Origin: Lycium barbarum
Lineage: Eukaryota; Streptophyta; Magnoliopsida; Solanales; Solanaceae
DNA length: 64,000 bases
NCBI RefSeq assembly: GCF_019175385.1
Contig: NC_083341.1
Location: forward strand, 64,947,800 to 65,011,799
Direction of reading: 5' to 3'
This document shows positions 45,442 to 58,157 of this stretch, in pieces. Made by a program: the position numbers and the translations under genes. Within the stretch, counting starts at the first letter, position 1; the number at the start of each line of letters is the position of its first letter. Under the pieces are notes generated by a model. That model worked only from the letters and a program-made list of their open reading frames with translations, was not told the origin of the DNA and ran no database searches.

Positions 45442-48400
45442 TGTCACACCCTAACCCTGCTAGGGTGTGATGGGCACCCGACCCCATATTTGGAGTCGAG
45501 TCAACCCGCTCACTCTTATTACATACATAATCTTTTTGGACTTTCAAATCAAATAAAATGAAATACATAATGAGAGCCTTCAGAAATATTCTTTTTCGTA
45601 TTCTCAATTCAAACAAAATCTGTAATCATATGGAACTTATCACGTAACACAGAATGACACATTGGCTGATGGAGCCGCTTACAATACCGACATTCTATAC
45701 CCACGACGCTGTCTGCAAAGTCTCTAATAATCACTCAGAAATCATAACAAATAAACTCAGACTCGGCAACACTCCAGAAGGAAGTGGAGCTCGCCAATCC
45801 CGCTGGAACACCTTCTAGCAAAGTCTTCTACTCATCTGGGTGTACCTGCGTGTCATGAAACGCAGCCCCCGAAGAAGAGGGGTCAGTACGGAATATGTAC
45901 TGAGTATGTAAAGCATGGAATACAGAAAACAGAACCAAAATCTAAACAAACCGGACAAAAGTAAGTACATTATTCAGAATACCAAAATGCTTACTTTTCC
46001 GGACGCAAATCATGCATACCGATGTCATATGTCAGAAGAAGTACAGAAAATAAGTAAACCGTCCAGAGTGCCAAAATACTTACTTTCCTAACACAGACCA
46101 TGCGTGCCGACATCATATGTCATCATATACATATACATATAACAGATCCCGACCCCTTAGTGAGGGACGCGGTAGATGGAGTCATCATGTATGCTGACAT
46201 CATATATCATATACACATATAACAGATCCCGGCCCTTTAGTGAGGGACGCGGTGAATGGAGTCATCATATATGCCGATATCATATATCATATATGCATAT
46301 AACAGATCCCGACCTTTTAGTAAGGGATGCGGTGAACAGAATCATCAATGCATGTCGAAATCGTATATCATATATGCATATAACAGATCCCGGCCCTCTA
46401 TTGCGGGACGCGGTGAACAGAATCTTCATATGCCATCCTGGCCGCCATCCCCATATCATCATATCATCATATACAGATGTACATATAACAGAACCAGACC
46501 CGCAAGGGAGAGGGACGCGGTGAACAATGCAGAGGAAGACGCACGATAACAGAACCTGGCCCGGGACGCAGTGAAAGACATACTGAGGCTTGCACGAACA
46601 GAGTAGTGCGAAACCATATGCACATAAATCAAGACTCGATAGATACGTATACTTACCGACATTTGAAGGATCATAAACACGTTTCAAGTCAATCCGAGTT
46701 AGTGTGAAAAAGTTATGGACGTTTTAGTACAGAACCTTCTACGAACGTTTCAGAAGCCATTTTTGGAAAATCAAAGCAACAATCACGTTAGGTACCTTTC
46801 GAATATCGTTATGGATCAAATCAAACAGAGCTTTTGGAACCATATGTACGTATCAAATATATCAAAGACTCAACGGAATAATCAAACGTGCTATCCTTTG
46901 AAAATCAAGACATTAGTCATCTCCAATATTCTCTCGAATGCCATTCAAAAACATATCAAATAGAACTTCGGACATCATAGATACGCATCAAAACCATATG
47001 AAATAGCTTATAGAACTCTTTTAAAAACATATCAAAAGTACATAAGAATCATAAATAGACTCGGAATCCAAGAATAGAGTAACGCCGAGGTGCATATCAT
47101 ACCTTATTTGGCTATAGGACATGCCAAAAGAAAGAAACAAAGGGTAAGCCTTACATACCTGTTCCACGTCCTATTAGCTACGCTTATTGTCCAAAGTTGC
47201 TAGTCTTCATTCAAGAGGATTTACACAATTGTTAGACTCATCGTCATACACTTGTCTTAATCTTTCAAATAAATTCATTTATATTCTGCCGAAATTTCGG
47301 CAGCATTTCCCCTGTAAATACACCATCCCCGACAATCCAACTCGGCCAATTCAACAATCAACAATCCGAGAATTCAACTCAGTCAAATTATCAACAACAT
47401 TATCAACAATCATACTAACAACTCCAACAATCAATCCCAAAATATATTCTAACATTAACAACTTTTGTCACGCAATTCACGGCATTTCATTTATATTTAA
47501 TTTAACCACATATTTTCAAGCTAACACCAATGATCCCACATTCAACATACTACTTCACTCGAAACCTTCCAAATTCAACAGAAACAATAGCAACACATTT
47601 CCTTCTTTCAAATTCAATCACAACAACCCAACTTACAATCTTCCAAACACATGTCTCACTTTCAAATTCATGAATTATATTTACAACCTACACATTGGCA
47701 ACTCTATTCTTATAATTATAAGGAACCATACTAATATCACATTAACTTCTTCCATAATCCACAAACGATTACAACTTCACTTCCAACCATTAAATCCTGA
47801 TTTTACATCATAGAATCTTCCACAACAACAATTAAAATACTAAGTAAAATCAATTCATCACATCTCACCAATTCAATCCCCCATTCGGCCACTTCCCTTA
47901 CACACATATTTCATGAATTTCATCCATTTCTACATACTATAACATGCACAAACCATCCATAACTTATGAAAGAGAAGATTGAACACATACCTTTTTCACT
48001 CAACTTCTTGGCTTGACTAAGGTTATGAACTTGCACAATTAAATGATTTTATTGCTCCAACAACCATTCAATGTTAAAGAGGACCTTCCAATTTCTTGGA
48101 ACACTAGAAAAAAATAGTTTTTCTTGATCAATTTCCCATGGCTCAATTCTTAGGAGCTATGGCCGAATGGCTTCCCTCATGTTTCTTCTCCAAGTTTCTT
48201 CATCTTTCTAAAAGATGAAGATAAATATGTCTTATTTATTTTTTTCCACCATTTATCTATATATATATTTAAGCCCCTCAAGTAAGAATATGGACACATG
48301 GCCATGGGTGGGGCCCACTCTTTATGTCACACGGCCAAAGTGGCATTTTCAAGAATTTTCTTGAACATTTTGTGAAATTTCCGTTTTGCCCCTAGCCTTC

Positions 48401-48572
48401 CACAATATTACCATGGGCCACCTTGTGAATTTCCCTTTTTACCCTTAGCCTTTCTCAATATTTCCATACTAATAAACAACTTGTATATTAAAATAACTTG
48501 AAAAATAGTCTTGCCCTTAACTTTTGGCAATTATCCTGAATTATCCGAACGTACAAAATACGGGCTATAACA
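45442..48572 (-). repeat. 5' LTR of element E
   Basis: Same termini as the 3' copy. Donor-like box at 47160-47149, palindrome CTGCCGAAATTTCGGCAG at 47286-47303, minisatellite at 46140-46545, hairpin pair at 45842-45889. High similarity to the 3' LTR suggests that E inserted fairly recently. Confidence 0.93.
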
Positions 48573-48577
48573 AGAGT

Positions 48578-48727
48578 CTTGTTTATTGGTGTGTTGTGCA
48601 CCACATCTATAAACAGGAAGCTACAGGACATTTAGGATGTTACCTTTCTTTCATATCTAAGATCGTGCGATAGAGCCCAGCCATAGGAAATAAAATTCTT
48701 TATACTAACCCTTGATTTCAGCTGAAG
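48578..48727 (+). promoter_or_regulatory. D leader, second part: loop hairpin and acceptor-like site
   Basis: Continues the leader cut by E. GGTGTG (48588-48593), loop TTGTGCAC and CACATC (48602-48607) form the same hairpin as in A with one G-U pair. CCCTTGATTTCAG ends at 48721, where A, B and G have the acceptor-like site before gag; the following CTGAAG lacks an ATG. Confidence 0.7.
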
Positions 48728-51700
48728 AACGGTATCGACAGAAGAAAGTGGTTGATGATAGTGGAAGTTACAAAGTACACAGGTAAGCAACGGTGCGAAA
48801 GATGCATGTCGGATAAGGTAAGAATATTGAAGTATGATTGAAATGTAAAGTTGAAGAATGAAAAGGAAGGTAGATAGGAAGGTATAACAGGATAGATCAT
48901 TAAAGGATCAGGTACGTCTCGAGGTGTGATATGTGAGGTAAGTTTCGACATCTTTATACATTTACTTGAAATTGGAGCCCTGTGTGGCTATGATATGATA
49001 TGATACATACATATATATGTTGGCCCTGTGAGGCATTGTTGGTATTTCCTGCGTGCAGGTTCTGGGATAGTAAGAAATACATAGGAAACTCTGCCAAAAT
49101 TTTCCTAGAAATAAAAAGAGGATGAGATATAAGTTTGTAATATGTCTTGAAAAGCTATGTCAACAGTAATAATAGGATTTGACTAAGTTGCAAGTCTGAC
49201 TTCGAGAAATAAAGTTAACTATTGAATTGATAGTAATAGTAAGTATGAGGTCGATATCGATAGGGTAAATTTATCATGTTGGATTAAAGCTTTAAGATAT
49301 ACCCTCCATGTCATTCGTAAGAGGCATCATTCTTATTTGGGAAATTTTATTTCGAAGAAGCATATATGAGCAGCAAAGTTTGGAATTCATTTGAATGAAC
49401 CAGGATACTTTCAAGTCACATGTCACGTTAGAAGAGGCTCATGTTGAAGAGCAAAACATCCACAATTAAGTTTCACTTTTATTTGAAGAGTACAAAGCAT
49501 ACAACAAGTAGTTTATGAACTAAATAGTTTGTTCATGACCCAAGAATAAATCTAGAAGTAAACTATGTGAATCAAGCATTAGAAGTCCCGTGGTGCTTGT
49601 CAGATTCTAGTTCTTCTTCTTGTGGTGGTTTTGGAAGATGCTTCATGGTGACGTAATTTTAGAGTTGGAGCGTTCTTGTGTTCTTGAGGTAACATTTCAT
49701 CATATCTTTATGTCCTTGAGTTTATTAGTTCTTAATCAACTAATTGGAGATGGAATTTGTAGAAAGAAAACTCAAACTTGTGGGCTGTCTTAGATCATGT
49801 GTTTCATGCGTTGTTGATGAAATGCTAGGATAAATTGGAAAGAGCTTGTGACACTAAGGGATGATGTAAAAAAAGGTGGCAAATCTTAACAGAACGTTTT
49901 ATTGAGGTATCGAGTGAACTGATAAGTAGGGATAAATTACGATGAGTTTGCAGTTAAAAGGAGTAATAGTATGATTGAGATAAAAGTACGGAGGAGGAAG
50001 AATTACGACAAATATGACGATATTGATAAGACAGCTTATGAGACAGTAAGGATAAGATTGATCAGAAAGGGTGAAAGGTTAAGTACGCCTACTCCACAGA
50101 GTGTAATTAAATCATAGTAAGAATCGCGAATAAGGTTAAGAAGTGTTACACTGTAGGATTGATTACGAACAGGATATTACGTGAATACAATAAGAATTGT
50201 TATAAAAATGAGTAAAGCCTAGCGAGGAAGTGGCTAAAAGATATGACGTGATCTATGCGACTAAAGTGTAAAGGCAAATGTGAAATCGGCAAGGTATGGA
50301 ACGAATGAAAAAGACTTATAAAGTTCTATAGGGAAAGTTCAGAATAAAGATTATGCGATAACGGGAACGAAAGCAAGCACAAAAAAAAGGGAGTTAATTA
50401 AAAGAAGGAAATAAGAAGGAAGCGAGCGAGACAATAGTGCAGTAATAGGTTATAACATGTATGGCCGAGGACACGAGTAATATAAGTGGCGGAACAGTGA
50501 AGGACTAAACTATAAAGAGACGAGCAACGAAGCGGAATGAGTGCCAGAAAATGATTGTGACGATAAGAACAAATAGGGATGAACATAATACCCTTTGAAA
50601 AAGAGAAAGGGATTATGCAGGAATAATGGTTTCCGAAGGATACAGGGGTAGCATGAGATTCCTCGTGCACAGAATAAAAGATGGACATAGACTGGAGAAA
50701 TAAAAGGAGTTCTAAAGGAAACACCTAATATAAACGTGATCAATTGAGTACGAATATGAAATAAAAAGGAAAATATATAGCTACGAATTTAAAGGTGTAG
50801 TACGACGACAAGGTGGTAACATAAGACCATTCTTAAGACATATTCAATATGATTGAGTAAGTTAGAAGTTAGCGTTGGGTACACAACAAGGGTGAAAGAG
50901 CATAAGGCATAAAGGAGTACCGCGTGTATATGACTTCACCTCAGAAAGAGTGATATCCTTAAAGGATAAGGACTGTAAGCCTGAGGAACAGATGAGATAT
51001 TGTGAATTTATTAAAGGAAATAGATGATATAGGTTGGGGTAAAGAAAATGCTACAAGAGATCCTTGGATACTTATCACCGGGATATAAGTGCTACCTAAT
51101 CGAGAATTTGGAACGATTATAAGTACTAAATAATTATTGATCGGAGTAAGTGGAAAGTGGCCTTGGATAAGTTGCTATATGGGTTGCATTACTCAAATAC
51201 AGATCATCAGATGAGTTTTTATACTATATATAGAAAGGTTCTCGTCACTTCGTGATTTTGTTAAGGTTTCGTACGAGGATAATCAAAGTTATAAATTATA
51301 AAGAAAAGACATGGGCATGCTACAGTATACCAAGTGAGTTATCAGATGAATTTGAAATTGGAAATGGGGACATGTAGCAGAATATAAACAGATAATAAGT
51401 ACACCCGTAAGGGGGGAAGCGAGTGAGAGAAATGCAGGTGCAAGATGGAAACAATAGACACTGAAATATATTTGATATAGATGCTTAAACTTCAAGTGAG
51501 ATCCCTGGCTGAAACAAGTTAGTAAGATCTGAAAGCCAGCAATGAATGGATAGAAGACAGGATGGTATTTGAGATAGTGTGGAGAAGAATCTATAAAGAT
51601 CCTGAATGATGTGGCATTACAAGGGGGTGCTTATAAAAGAAAGAGTACGACAGAAGAATGGTAACGAGTAACTTAAAAAAAATATTATAAAAGATAGCAA

Positions 51701-53188
51701 TGCTATACTAGATTAAAGCGAAGAGGTTGGCAATAGAGTTGTTCGCTAATGATGTTGCGACTTATAGGTAGCAAAGAGAAGGGATAGAAATCTCCTATAA
51801 TAGGATATGAGAAAAATCAAAGGATGAATCAAGGGAAAGGAGTATGACAAGATAGGCTACGAGCGCGTTTTAATACGGATGAATTAAGTAGAGCATAATG
51901 AACCGGGTAAAGGAAAGGCTATGACTAAGATTAGATATGTTTTATATAAGTTGTACAAGAATAGTTATGCAACCTACGAATATTTGTATACTAAGGATGA
52001 GACCAAGTGAGTACTTGATAGGAAGTGTAAGGATTCAGCAATAACAATGCGGTTGTGATATTTTGGATACATTAAGGGAAGGCATAAGATGGTTTGAGCT
52101 AAATCTCTAATATAGAATTAGTACGGAGGGAAAATAGGACATGACCGTTGTTGAGCCCCGATACCGATTGAAAGGTACGAGAGGGGAATGCAAGGTACAG
52201 TATAAAGACTAGCGAAACGACGCTAAGGTATTTCTTGGGCTAATTTTAACACCTTCGCATATTCTTGTAAAGATTGTAACTAAGAGAAAATTTGAGTAAA
52301 GAGGCGCAATAGAAGGGTTTGAATTAAAGATAAAGAAACGACACGAGATAATATGCCTAAAGTGTTAGAAGTTGGATTAAGGGAAATGGTTTAAGCGCGA
52401 CTATCAGAACAAGCGGGTTATGGGATGATAGTGAATTTATATGTCAAATCAAAACTTGTTTCAGAATTATACCAGTTAACGATAGTCAGATCACAGAGCA
52501 GTTGTGTAAAGTTATTATATGAGGAAACTCCCGCGCTACTTGATAGCAAATTCTAAGGATTGAGATTAAGAGCTAAAAAGTAGAGTGACAGTTAAAGCCC
52601 TTTAAAGAAGTTGAGGAGTAATACATAAGGTCGAAGATTCCAGAATATGGCATGTACAGTAGAGCAATGTAAGGTTATTGAAGTAAAATAATGTTACACC
52701 CTGGGAAGTTTCATCTTATTCGTAGAGTCTGCGAAGGGTCTACAGGTTACCAGAGACATGAAATACTCCAAGGGTTGTAAAGTCTAATAAATCGACGAGA
52801 GACGTCTACACGTGAGAGGTAAGATGAAGTGGACGATACGTCTTAAAAGAGTAACTATAGAGGAAGAAAAAGTCAAGTTAAGACTAAGTGCAACAGGGAG
52901 AGAGTAAGATTTTAGCTGAAGAGCTCACAATACTACTGTCAACCAACTGCGAAATGAAAAGAAGAGTAAAGACAACGACGTGGAATTACCATCCTGAGAG
53001 GCAAGAGCAAGAACAAATATTATGGAAATGGTTAATGAGAGAGATGGAATGTGTTATAATAAAGTGAAGGGATCGACTAATGAAAGAGGCATGTGAAGGG
53101 CATAATTCAGTAAAAGAACATTTAAGGAAGTATTGGGAGCGTAGGACTAGTTTAGCATTCGAGGACGAATGTTCCAAAGGGGGAAGGA
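48728..53188 (+). pseudogene. D interior: ORF-poor, eroded integrase C-terminus/chromodomain, PPT
   Basis: Purine-rich, stops in all frames. Around 48990-49110 it carries text resembling the end of an A-type LTR (TTGGCCCTGTGAGGC, GGAAACTCTGCCAAAATTTT). Near 52455-52640 the plus strand reads RIIPVNDSQITEQL, a stop region, YEETPALLDSKF, then shifted LRAKK and VTVKAL, which parallels the residues before and in the chromodomain of A. At 53154-53173 is the hairpin AGCATTCGAGGACGAATGTT (one change), followed by AAAGGGGGAAGGA. Short frames elsewhere in the interior have no recognisable product. Confidence 0.6.
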
Positions 53189-55430
53189 TGTTATATCCCG
53201 TATTTTTATACGTTGGAATTATTCGTAAGCTAATCGAAATAAGTTTAAGGACAAGATTGATTTTGAGATATGAGACAAGGACTTTTAATCCTAATTTTAT
53301 TATTGCTCGGTTCACTAATTAATTACAATTGGTGTGGAAATATTAGTGGAGAATAGGGATTAATTAACCATGATTAGATTATTAAGTGGGGGTTAGGGAT
53401 TAATTAAAATTAATTAAGTGATTAAGTGGACCCCACTGACATGTGTCAACATGGTGGGACACATGTCATGGTAGTGGACACGTGTCCTGTGGCTAGGAAG
53501 AATATACATATTAATAAGTTATGAATCATGCTAGCCGTATGTTTCATTTTTGCAAATTCAATTCAATTGAATTAAAAAGAGGGCACATAGCCATGGCTGC
53601 TCTCACGGCCATGGCAGCTCACGGGTGAGCTCAAAGAATTGGAAGGAAGAGAAATTAAATTCTAAAAGTGTTCTACACGTTCAAGGAGGCGGCAACCTTG
53701 GTATTTAAATTAAGAAAGAAGAAGCGGTGCGATTGGTGCAAGTGATTATTGTTGATCTGTCCCAATTAAATTTGAGGTAAGATTTCTTCTTGTGTCATAA
53801 AATTGGAGTTAATAATGTGGTAATGGAGAGATTAAACTGTATTAGATGAAATTGGAAGGGAGAGAATTGTATGGTTTCGTTGGTATTGTATATTGGGATG
53901 AATTAGATTTGTCTCAATTTAATTGAATTTGATTGTTGTTGTTGTCATTAATTATGTGTTAAAAGTGAAGGAATTATGATAATTAAGGTTGTAGTTGTTA
54001 TATGGAATTGATGAAATATGAATAGGGTTAAATGTTCATAAAGTTATGGGTTGTTCTTGTTGAGTTGAAAGATTAAAGGTGTAGTTTTATGTCCATGTGT
54101 TGTTGTTGTTGTTGTTGTTGTCGTGTTGTTGGTGATGAGGCTCCTAAATTTGGAGGAAAAGAGTGTATAACGTATCGTATACAAAGCGTGTCTTGGTCCG
54201 TTTGGTGTATAACCTTAGATGTTAATGATTTGGATTGGAAAAGGATTAAGAAAGGTTATTGGGTTATTTGAGTTGTTTATGGGCTGAATTTTAAGGATTT
54301 GATATGAATATTTCTATTATTGTTGTTATTGGTATTGCTGTGATAACAGGAGATTAATTGGAAGTTCGGGTTAGGCGAGTTATATAGAGGAAATGCTGCC
54401 CGATTTCTGTTAAGTTCTTAACTAACCAAAATCCTAATCAAGAAAGTATGAACTAAAGAATGATTCCTATAAGTGATTGGATGTAGATTTATAAGCTAGA
54501 AAGTATAGTTTACTAACGATAGCGTTACTTTTATATTAAATAGGCCAAAGGGGCGACAAAGCGAACTTGGTTACGGTTAACCTATAACAGGTATGTAAAG
54601 CTAACCCTTCTTTCTTTTTGGCATGATCTTTATGAAAGAAACAGACGACGTGTATATGATTCCAAAGAAGTTCCTATTCTTAGAGCCACTAGGATGGCTA
54701 ATGTTCTTGATTTCCAGAAGCTGTTTCATTATGTCTTGATACGTGTCTATGATTCCAGAAGTTCTATTTTGATATAATCCATAGTGACATTCGAAGGGTA
54801 CTTGATATGATTATTGTCTTGATTATCAGATGATGGTTCATTTTGATTATTCTATTGAGTCTCAGATATGACTTAGTTTGCATATGATTTCTCACTACTC
54901 TGCTCGTGCATGCCTCAATATGTCTTTCACCGAGTCCCGGGCCGGGTATGTTTTCATGCACAGTTTCACTGCATTGTTCACCGAGTCCCTCACTAGAGGG
55001 CCGGGTACGGTATATATATATATATGATGATATGATGATATGATGATATGATGATGTGATTATGGCACCAAGGATGGCATATGATGACTTTATTCACCGA
55101 GTCCCACAATGGGCCGGGTATGATATATGATATTGACATGCATGATTTACATCTCATAAGGCAAGTATAATGGTATCTTTGATTGACATACTTGTCTCAT
55201 ATAATCTCTATCTCAGTGATGATCCTCTTTATTGTATTTCATGTTTTATATACTCAGTACATATCTCGTATTGACCCCCTTTCTTCGGGGGGAGGGGTGG
55301 GGGGGCTGCGTTTCATGCCCGCAGGTACAGATAGTCGGTTTGGTGACCCTTCAGCATAGGACTTCTACTCAGCTGTCTTGGAGAGCTCCATTGTTCCGGA
55401 GTCTAGACTTTTGGTACAGATCTTATGATG

Positions 55431-55473
<43 letters not shown>

Positions 55474-55895
55474 TTATCCAGGGGTACGGCGGGGCCCTGT
55501 CCCGTCATATTTCACTATCGATACTCTTAGAGGTCTGTAGACATATGTGTGGGTTGTGTATAAGTTTGTTCAGCTGTGTCTGTACGATGTGCTATGGATA
55601 TGCTCTTCTGTAATGGCAGCCTTGCCGGCTTGCGTATGGTGACGATATGTATTGGCAGCCTTGTCGGCTTGCGCATCATGTTGATATATTGTGGCGGCCT
55701 TGTCGGCTTGTGTATCATATTATGTTCTGATCAGTTGTGACTCCCCAGGAGACCGATTATTTGGATATATGTATATATGATGATGTTATGAACCTTTGGA
55801 GTTCTTTTGGAAGTTTCCATATTGATTTTAGCTTCAGTTGACTATATCTAACAGGTACGTATACTAGTCATGGCCCATGGGGTTGGGTCGTGACT
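53189..55895 (+). repeat. 3' LTR of element D
   Basis: TGTTATATCCCG to GTCGTGACT (terminal CA changed to CT), then the ACTTT duplication. Donor-like CAG/GTATGTAAAG at 54588-54600, hairpin pair at 55269-55328, an AT run at 55438-55471 longer than in the 5' LTR, and three copies of the GCCTTGTCGGCTTG repeat where the 5' LTR has two. About 18 bp near the end (GAGTGTCCAGGTCGGGC) are missing. Confidence 0.92.
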
Positions 55896-55900
55896 ACTTT

Positions 55901-56245
55901 AGCCTAAGACTATAAATATCTTAAGTTAGTTCATTTATAGGAGCTTTTGATGAATTGATGAATATTTGAGTGTTTTAGGGTTATCTCTAGAGAGAGAAAC
56001 TTGTAAGAGGGTTTTGTTAGGCTCTTGTTGATTATTGATTATGAGAGGATTGGTTGCTTGGGAATTCAATTCCCTTGAAGTCATCCTATGAGGTTGGTGC
56101 TATCTAGAGTGTAATTAGGAGGTCTTGGTTATTGAAGAACCTTGGTTGCCTAATTGTGCCTATTTTTGTGTCAATCTATCTATCTTTTGTTTTCCTTTTG
56201 TTTATCTTCTTAATTTCTCATTTTCTCATATCCGTTATTGTATTA
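55901..56245 (+). repeat. C 3' LTR, second segment
   Basis: Resumes after D at AGCCTAAGACTATAAATA and ends GTTATTGTATTA, followed by GCTAC (56246-56250). Matches 32174-32525 of the 5' LTR. Confidence 0.9.
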
Positions 56246-56250
56246 GCTAC

Positions 56251-58157
56251 CACATTTGCTTTCCCCGAATGATATAGTATACTCACATCATAGTCTTTCA
56301 ATAACTCTACCCATCACCCCTCTGCTGGAGATTCAACTCCTTCTGTTTGAAGATGTATTGGAGGCTCTTGTGATCTGTATAGATATCAACATGAACACCA
56401 TACAAATAGTAACTCCATACCTTTAGTGCATGAATAACCGCAGCCAATTCAAGATCATGGGTCGGGTAATTCTTCTCATACTTCCGCAACTGCCAGGAAG
56501 CATAGGCAATGACTTTACCGTGCTGCATCAATACATAGCCTAACCCAACACCAGAGGCATCAGAATACACAACATAACCATATGGCCCTTCTGCAAGTGT
56601 CAGGACTGGGGCTGAATTCAATCTATATTTCAATTTCTGAAAACTGCGCTCACAAGCATCGGTCCACTGAAATTTTGCTGATTTCTGAGTTAGCTTCGTT
56701 AATGGTGCGGAAATAGAAGAAAATCCTTCCACAAATCTTCTGTAGTAACCTGCCAATCCTAGAAAGCTACGGACTTCTGTAGGCGTTGTAGGTCTTGGCT
56801 GAGATACCATCAGCTGAGATAATATGGCCCAGAAAAGTCACAGAATTCAGCCAAAACTCACATTTTGAAAATTTTGCATATAACTCTCAAGTTCGAAGAA
56901 TTCCAAGGACAGTACGTAGATGATCTGCATGCTCTGACTCTGACCGGGAATATACCAAGATGTCATCTATGAACACGATCACAAATACATCTAGAAAAGG
57001 CCGGAATACATTATTTATCAAATTCATAAACATTGCTGGAGCGTTAGTCAGCCCAAATGACATCACCTGAAATTCATAATGTCCATATCTAGTTCTGAAA
57101 GACGTTTTGGGAATATCTTCTTCTCTAACTCTCACTTGATGATACCCCGATCTCAGATCAATTTTGAAAAACCACTTGGCACCCTGTAATTGGTCAAACA
57201 AACCATCGATTCTCGGAAGAAGATATTTATTATTTATCGCCACCTTGTTCAACTGCGTATAGTCGATGCACATTCGGAAAGATCCATCTTTCTTTCTTAC
57301 AAACAAGACAGGTGCTCCCCATGGCGATGAACTAGGTCTAATGAATCCCTTCTCGAGCAAATCTTCCAGTTGTGCCTTTAGCTCTTTCTATTCTGCAGGG
57401 GCCATTCTGTAAGGAGGTATAGATATAGGCTCGGTGTCTAGCGATAGATCAATAGTAAAATCAATTTCCCGTTCCGGGGGAAGGCCTTGAAGTTTATCTG
57501 GAAATACATCCGGAAACTCATTTACTACCGGGACAGATTGAAAAGTTGGCGGCTTGGCTTCAGTGTCATGAACTCGGACTAGATGATAAATATAGCCTTT
57601 TGCAGTTATCTTTCTCGCCTTATGGTAGGAAATAAACCTACCTCTTGGAGACGCTATATTACCTTTCCATTCAAGCAAGGGTTCTCCCGGGAATTGGAAT
57701 CGAACTATTTTTATTCTGCAATCAACATTAGCATAACAAGAGGCCAACCAATCCATGCCCATAATCACATCAAAATATACCATTTCCAGTTCAATCAAAT
57801 CGGCTGTAGTCGGGTGATCACATACCACAATCACACATTTTTTATACACTTGCCTAGCTATTACCGGTCACCAACATGAGTGGATACTTCAAAAGGCTTT
57901 ATTTGCTCGGGTTTCACTCCAATAAGATCAGCAATATATGGACTAATATACGACAAGGTGGAACCCGAATATATCAATGCATAAACATCATGGGAGAATA
58001 TGGATATTGTACCTGTAACCATGTCTAGGGAGGACTCAAGATCTTGACGTCCGGCTAAAGCATAAATACGAAGCTGGGTGCCACCTGAACTGGATGCTCC
58101 CCCTCTGCCCCTACCGCGACCTGCTGGAGTCTGGGGAGTCTGCCCGACAGGGCGCAC
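56251..58157 (-). pseudogene. pol: B pol 5' half: protease, RT, RNase H
   Basis: Minus-strand order: Gly/Arg-rich linker (58157), protease with [12 protein letters not shown], where the catalytic Asp is Tyr (codon 57971-57969), [14 protein letters not shown], then the RT start [19 protein letters not shown], a TAG at 57390-57388 in the PAE.KELK region, RT with DLRSGYHQ and an intact [12 protein letters not shown] (about 56960-56930), a gap with a stop, RNase H (56810-56307, [15 protein letters not shown] and [13 protein letters not shown]) and finally GKANVVA at the C insertion. Protease and frame are broken. Confidence 0.9.

Larger units (their letters stand above)
39640..48572 (-). mobile_element. 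Element E: decayed chromovirus derivative inserted in the D leader
   Basis: 8,933 bp with LTRs of 3085 (3' LTR, 39640-42724) and 3131 bp (5' LTR, 45442-48572), AGAGT duplications, primer site GCTCTGATACCA in reverse (45427-45438), a leader related to those of A, B, D and G, and a 2.7-kb interior with no long frame. A chromodomain trace near 42920-43080 shows descent from a chromovirus. It is the innermost level of the nest. Confidence 0.93.
36904..55895 (+). mobile_element. Element D: decayed chromovirus derivative, contains E
   Basis: Without E it is about 10.05 kb: LTRs of 2679 and 2707 bp, a primer site, a leader closely related to A's, a purine-rich interior without open frames, hairpin, polypurine tract, and ACTTT duplications at 36899-36903 and 55896-55900. 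The unoccupied site is seen in C's 5' LTR. The similar LTRs contrast with the eroded interior, which points to mobilisation by proteins from another element. Confidence 0.9.
31711..56245 (+). mobile_element. Element C: non-autonomous LTR element with unusual ORF, contains D and E
   Basis: Without D it is about 5.5 kb: LTR of 815 bp, primer site TGGTATTAGAGCC, a 1.2-kb leader, a frame of about 2.7 kb, a polypurine tract and a second LTR of about 783 bp. It is flanked by GCTAC and inserted in B's pol. The LTRs begin TGATAC and end GTGTTA or GTATTA, so the ends are imperfect inverted repeats instead of a strict TG...CA. There is no RT, RNase H or integrase. Its proteins are described separately. 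F is a damaged relative. Confidence 0.85.
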
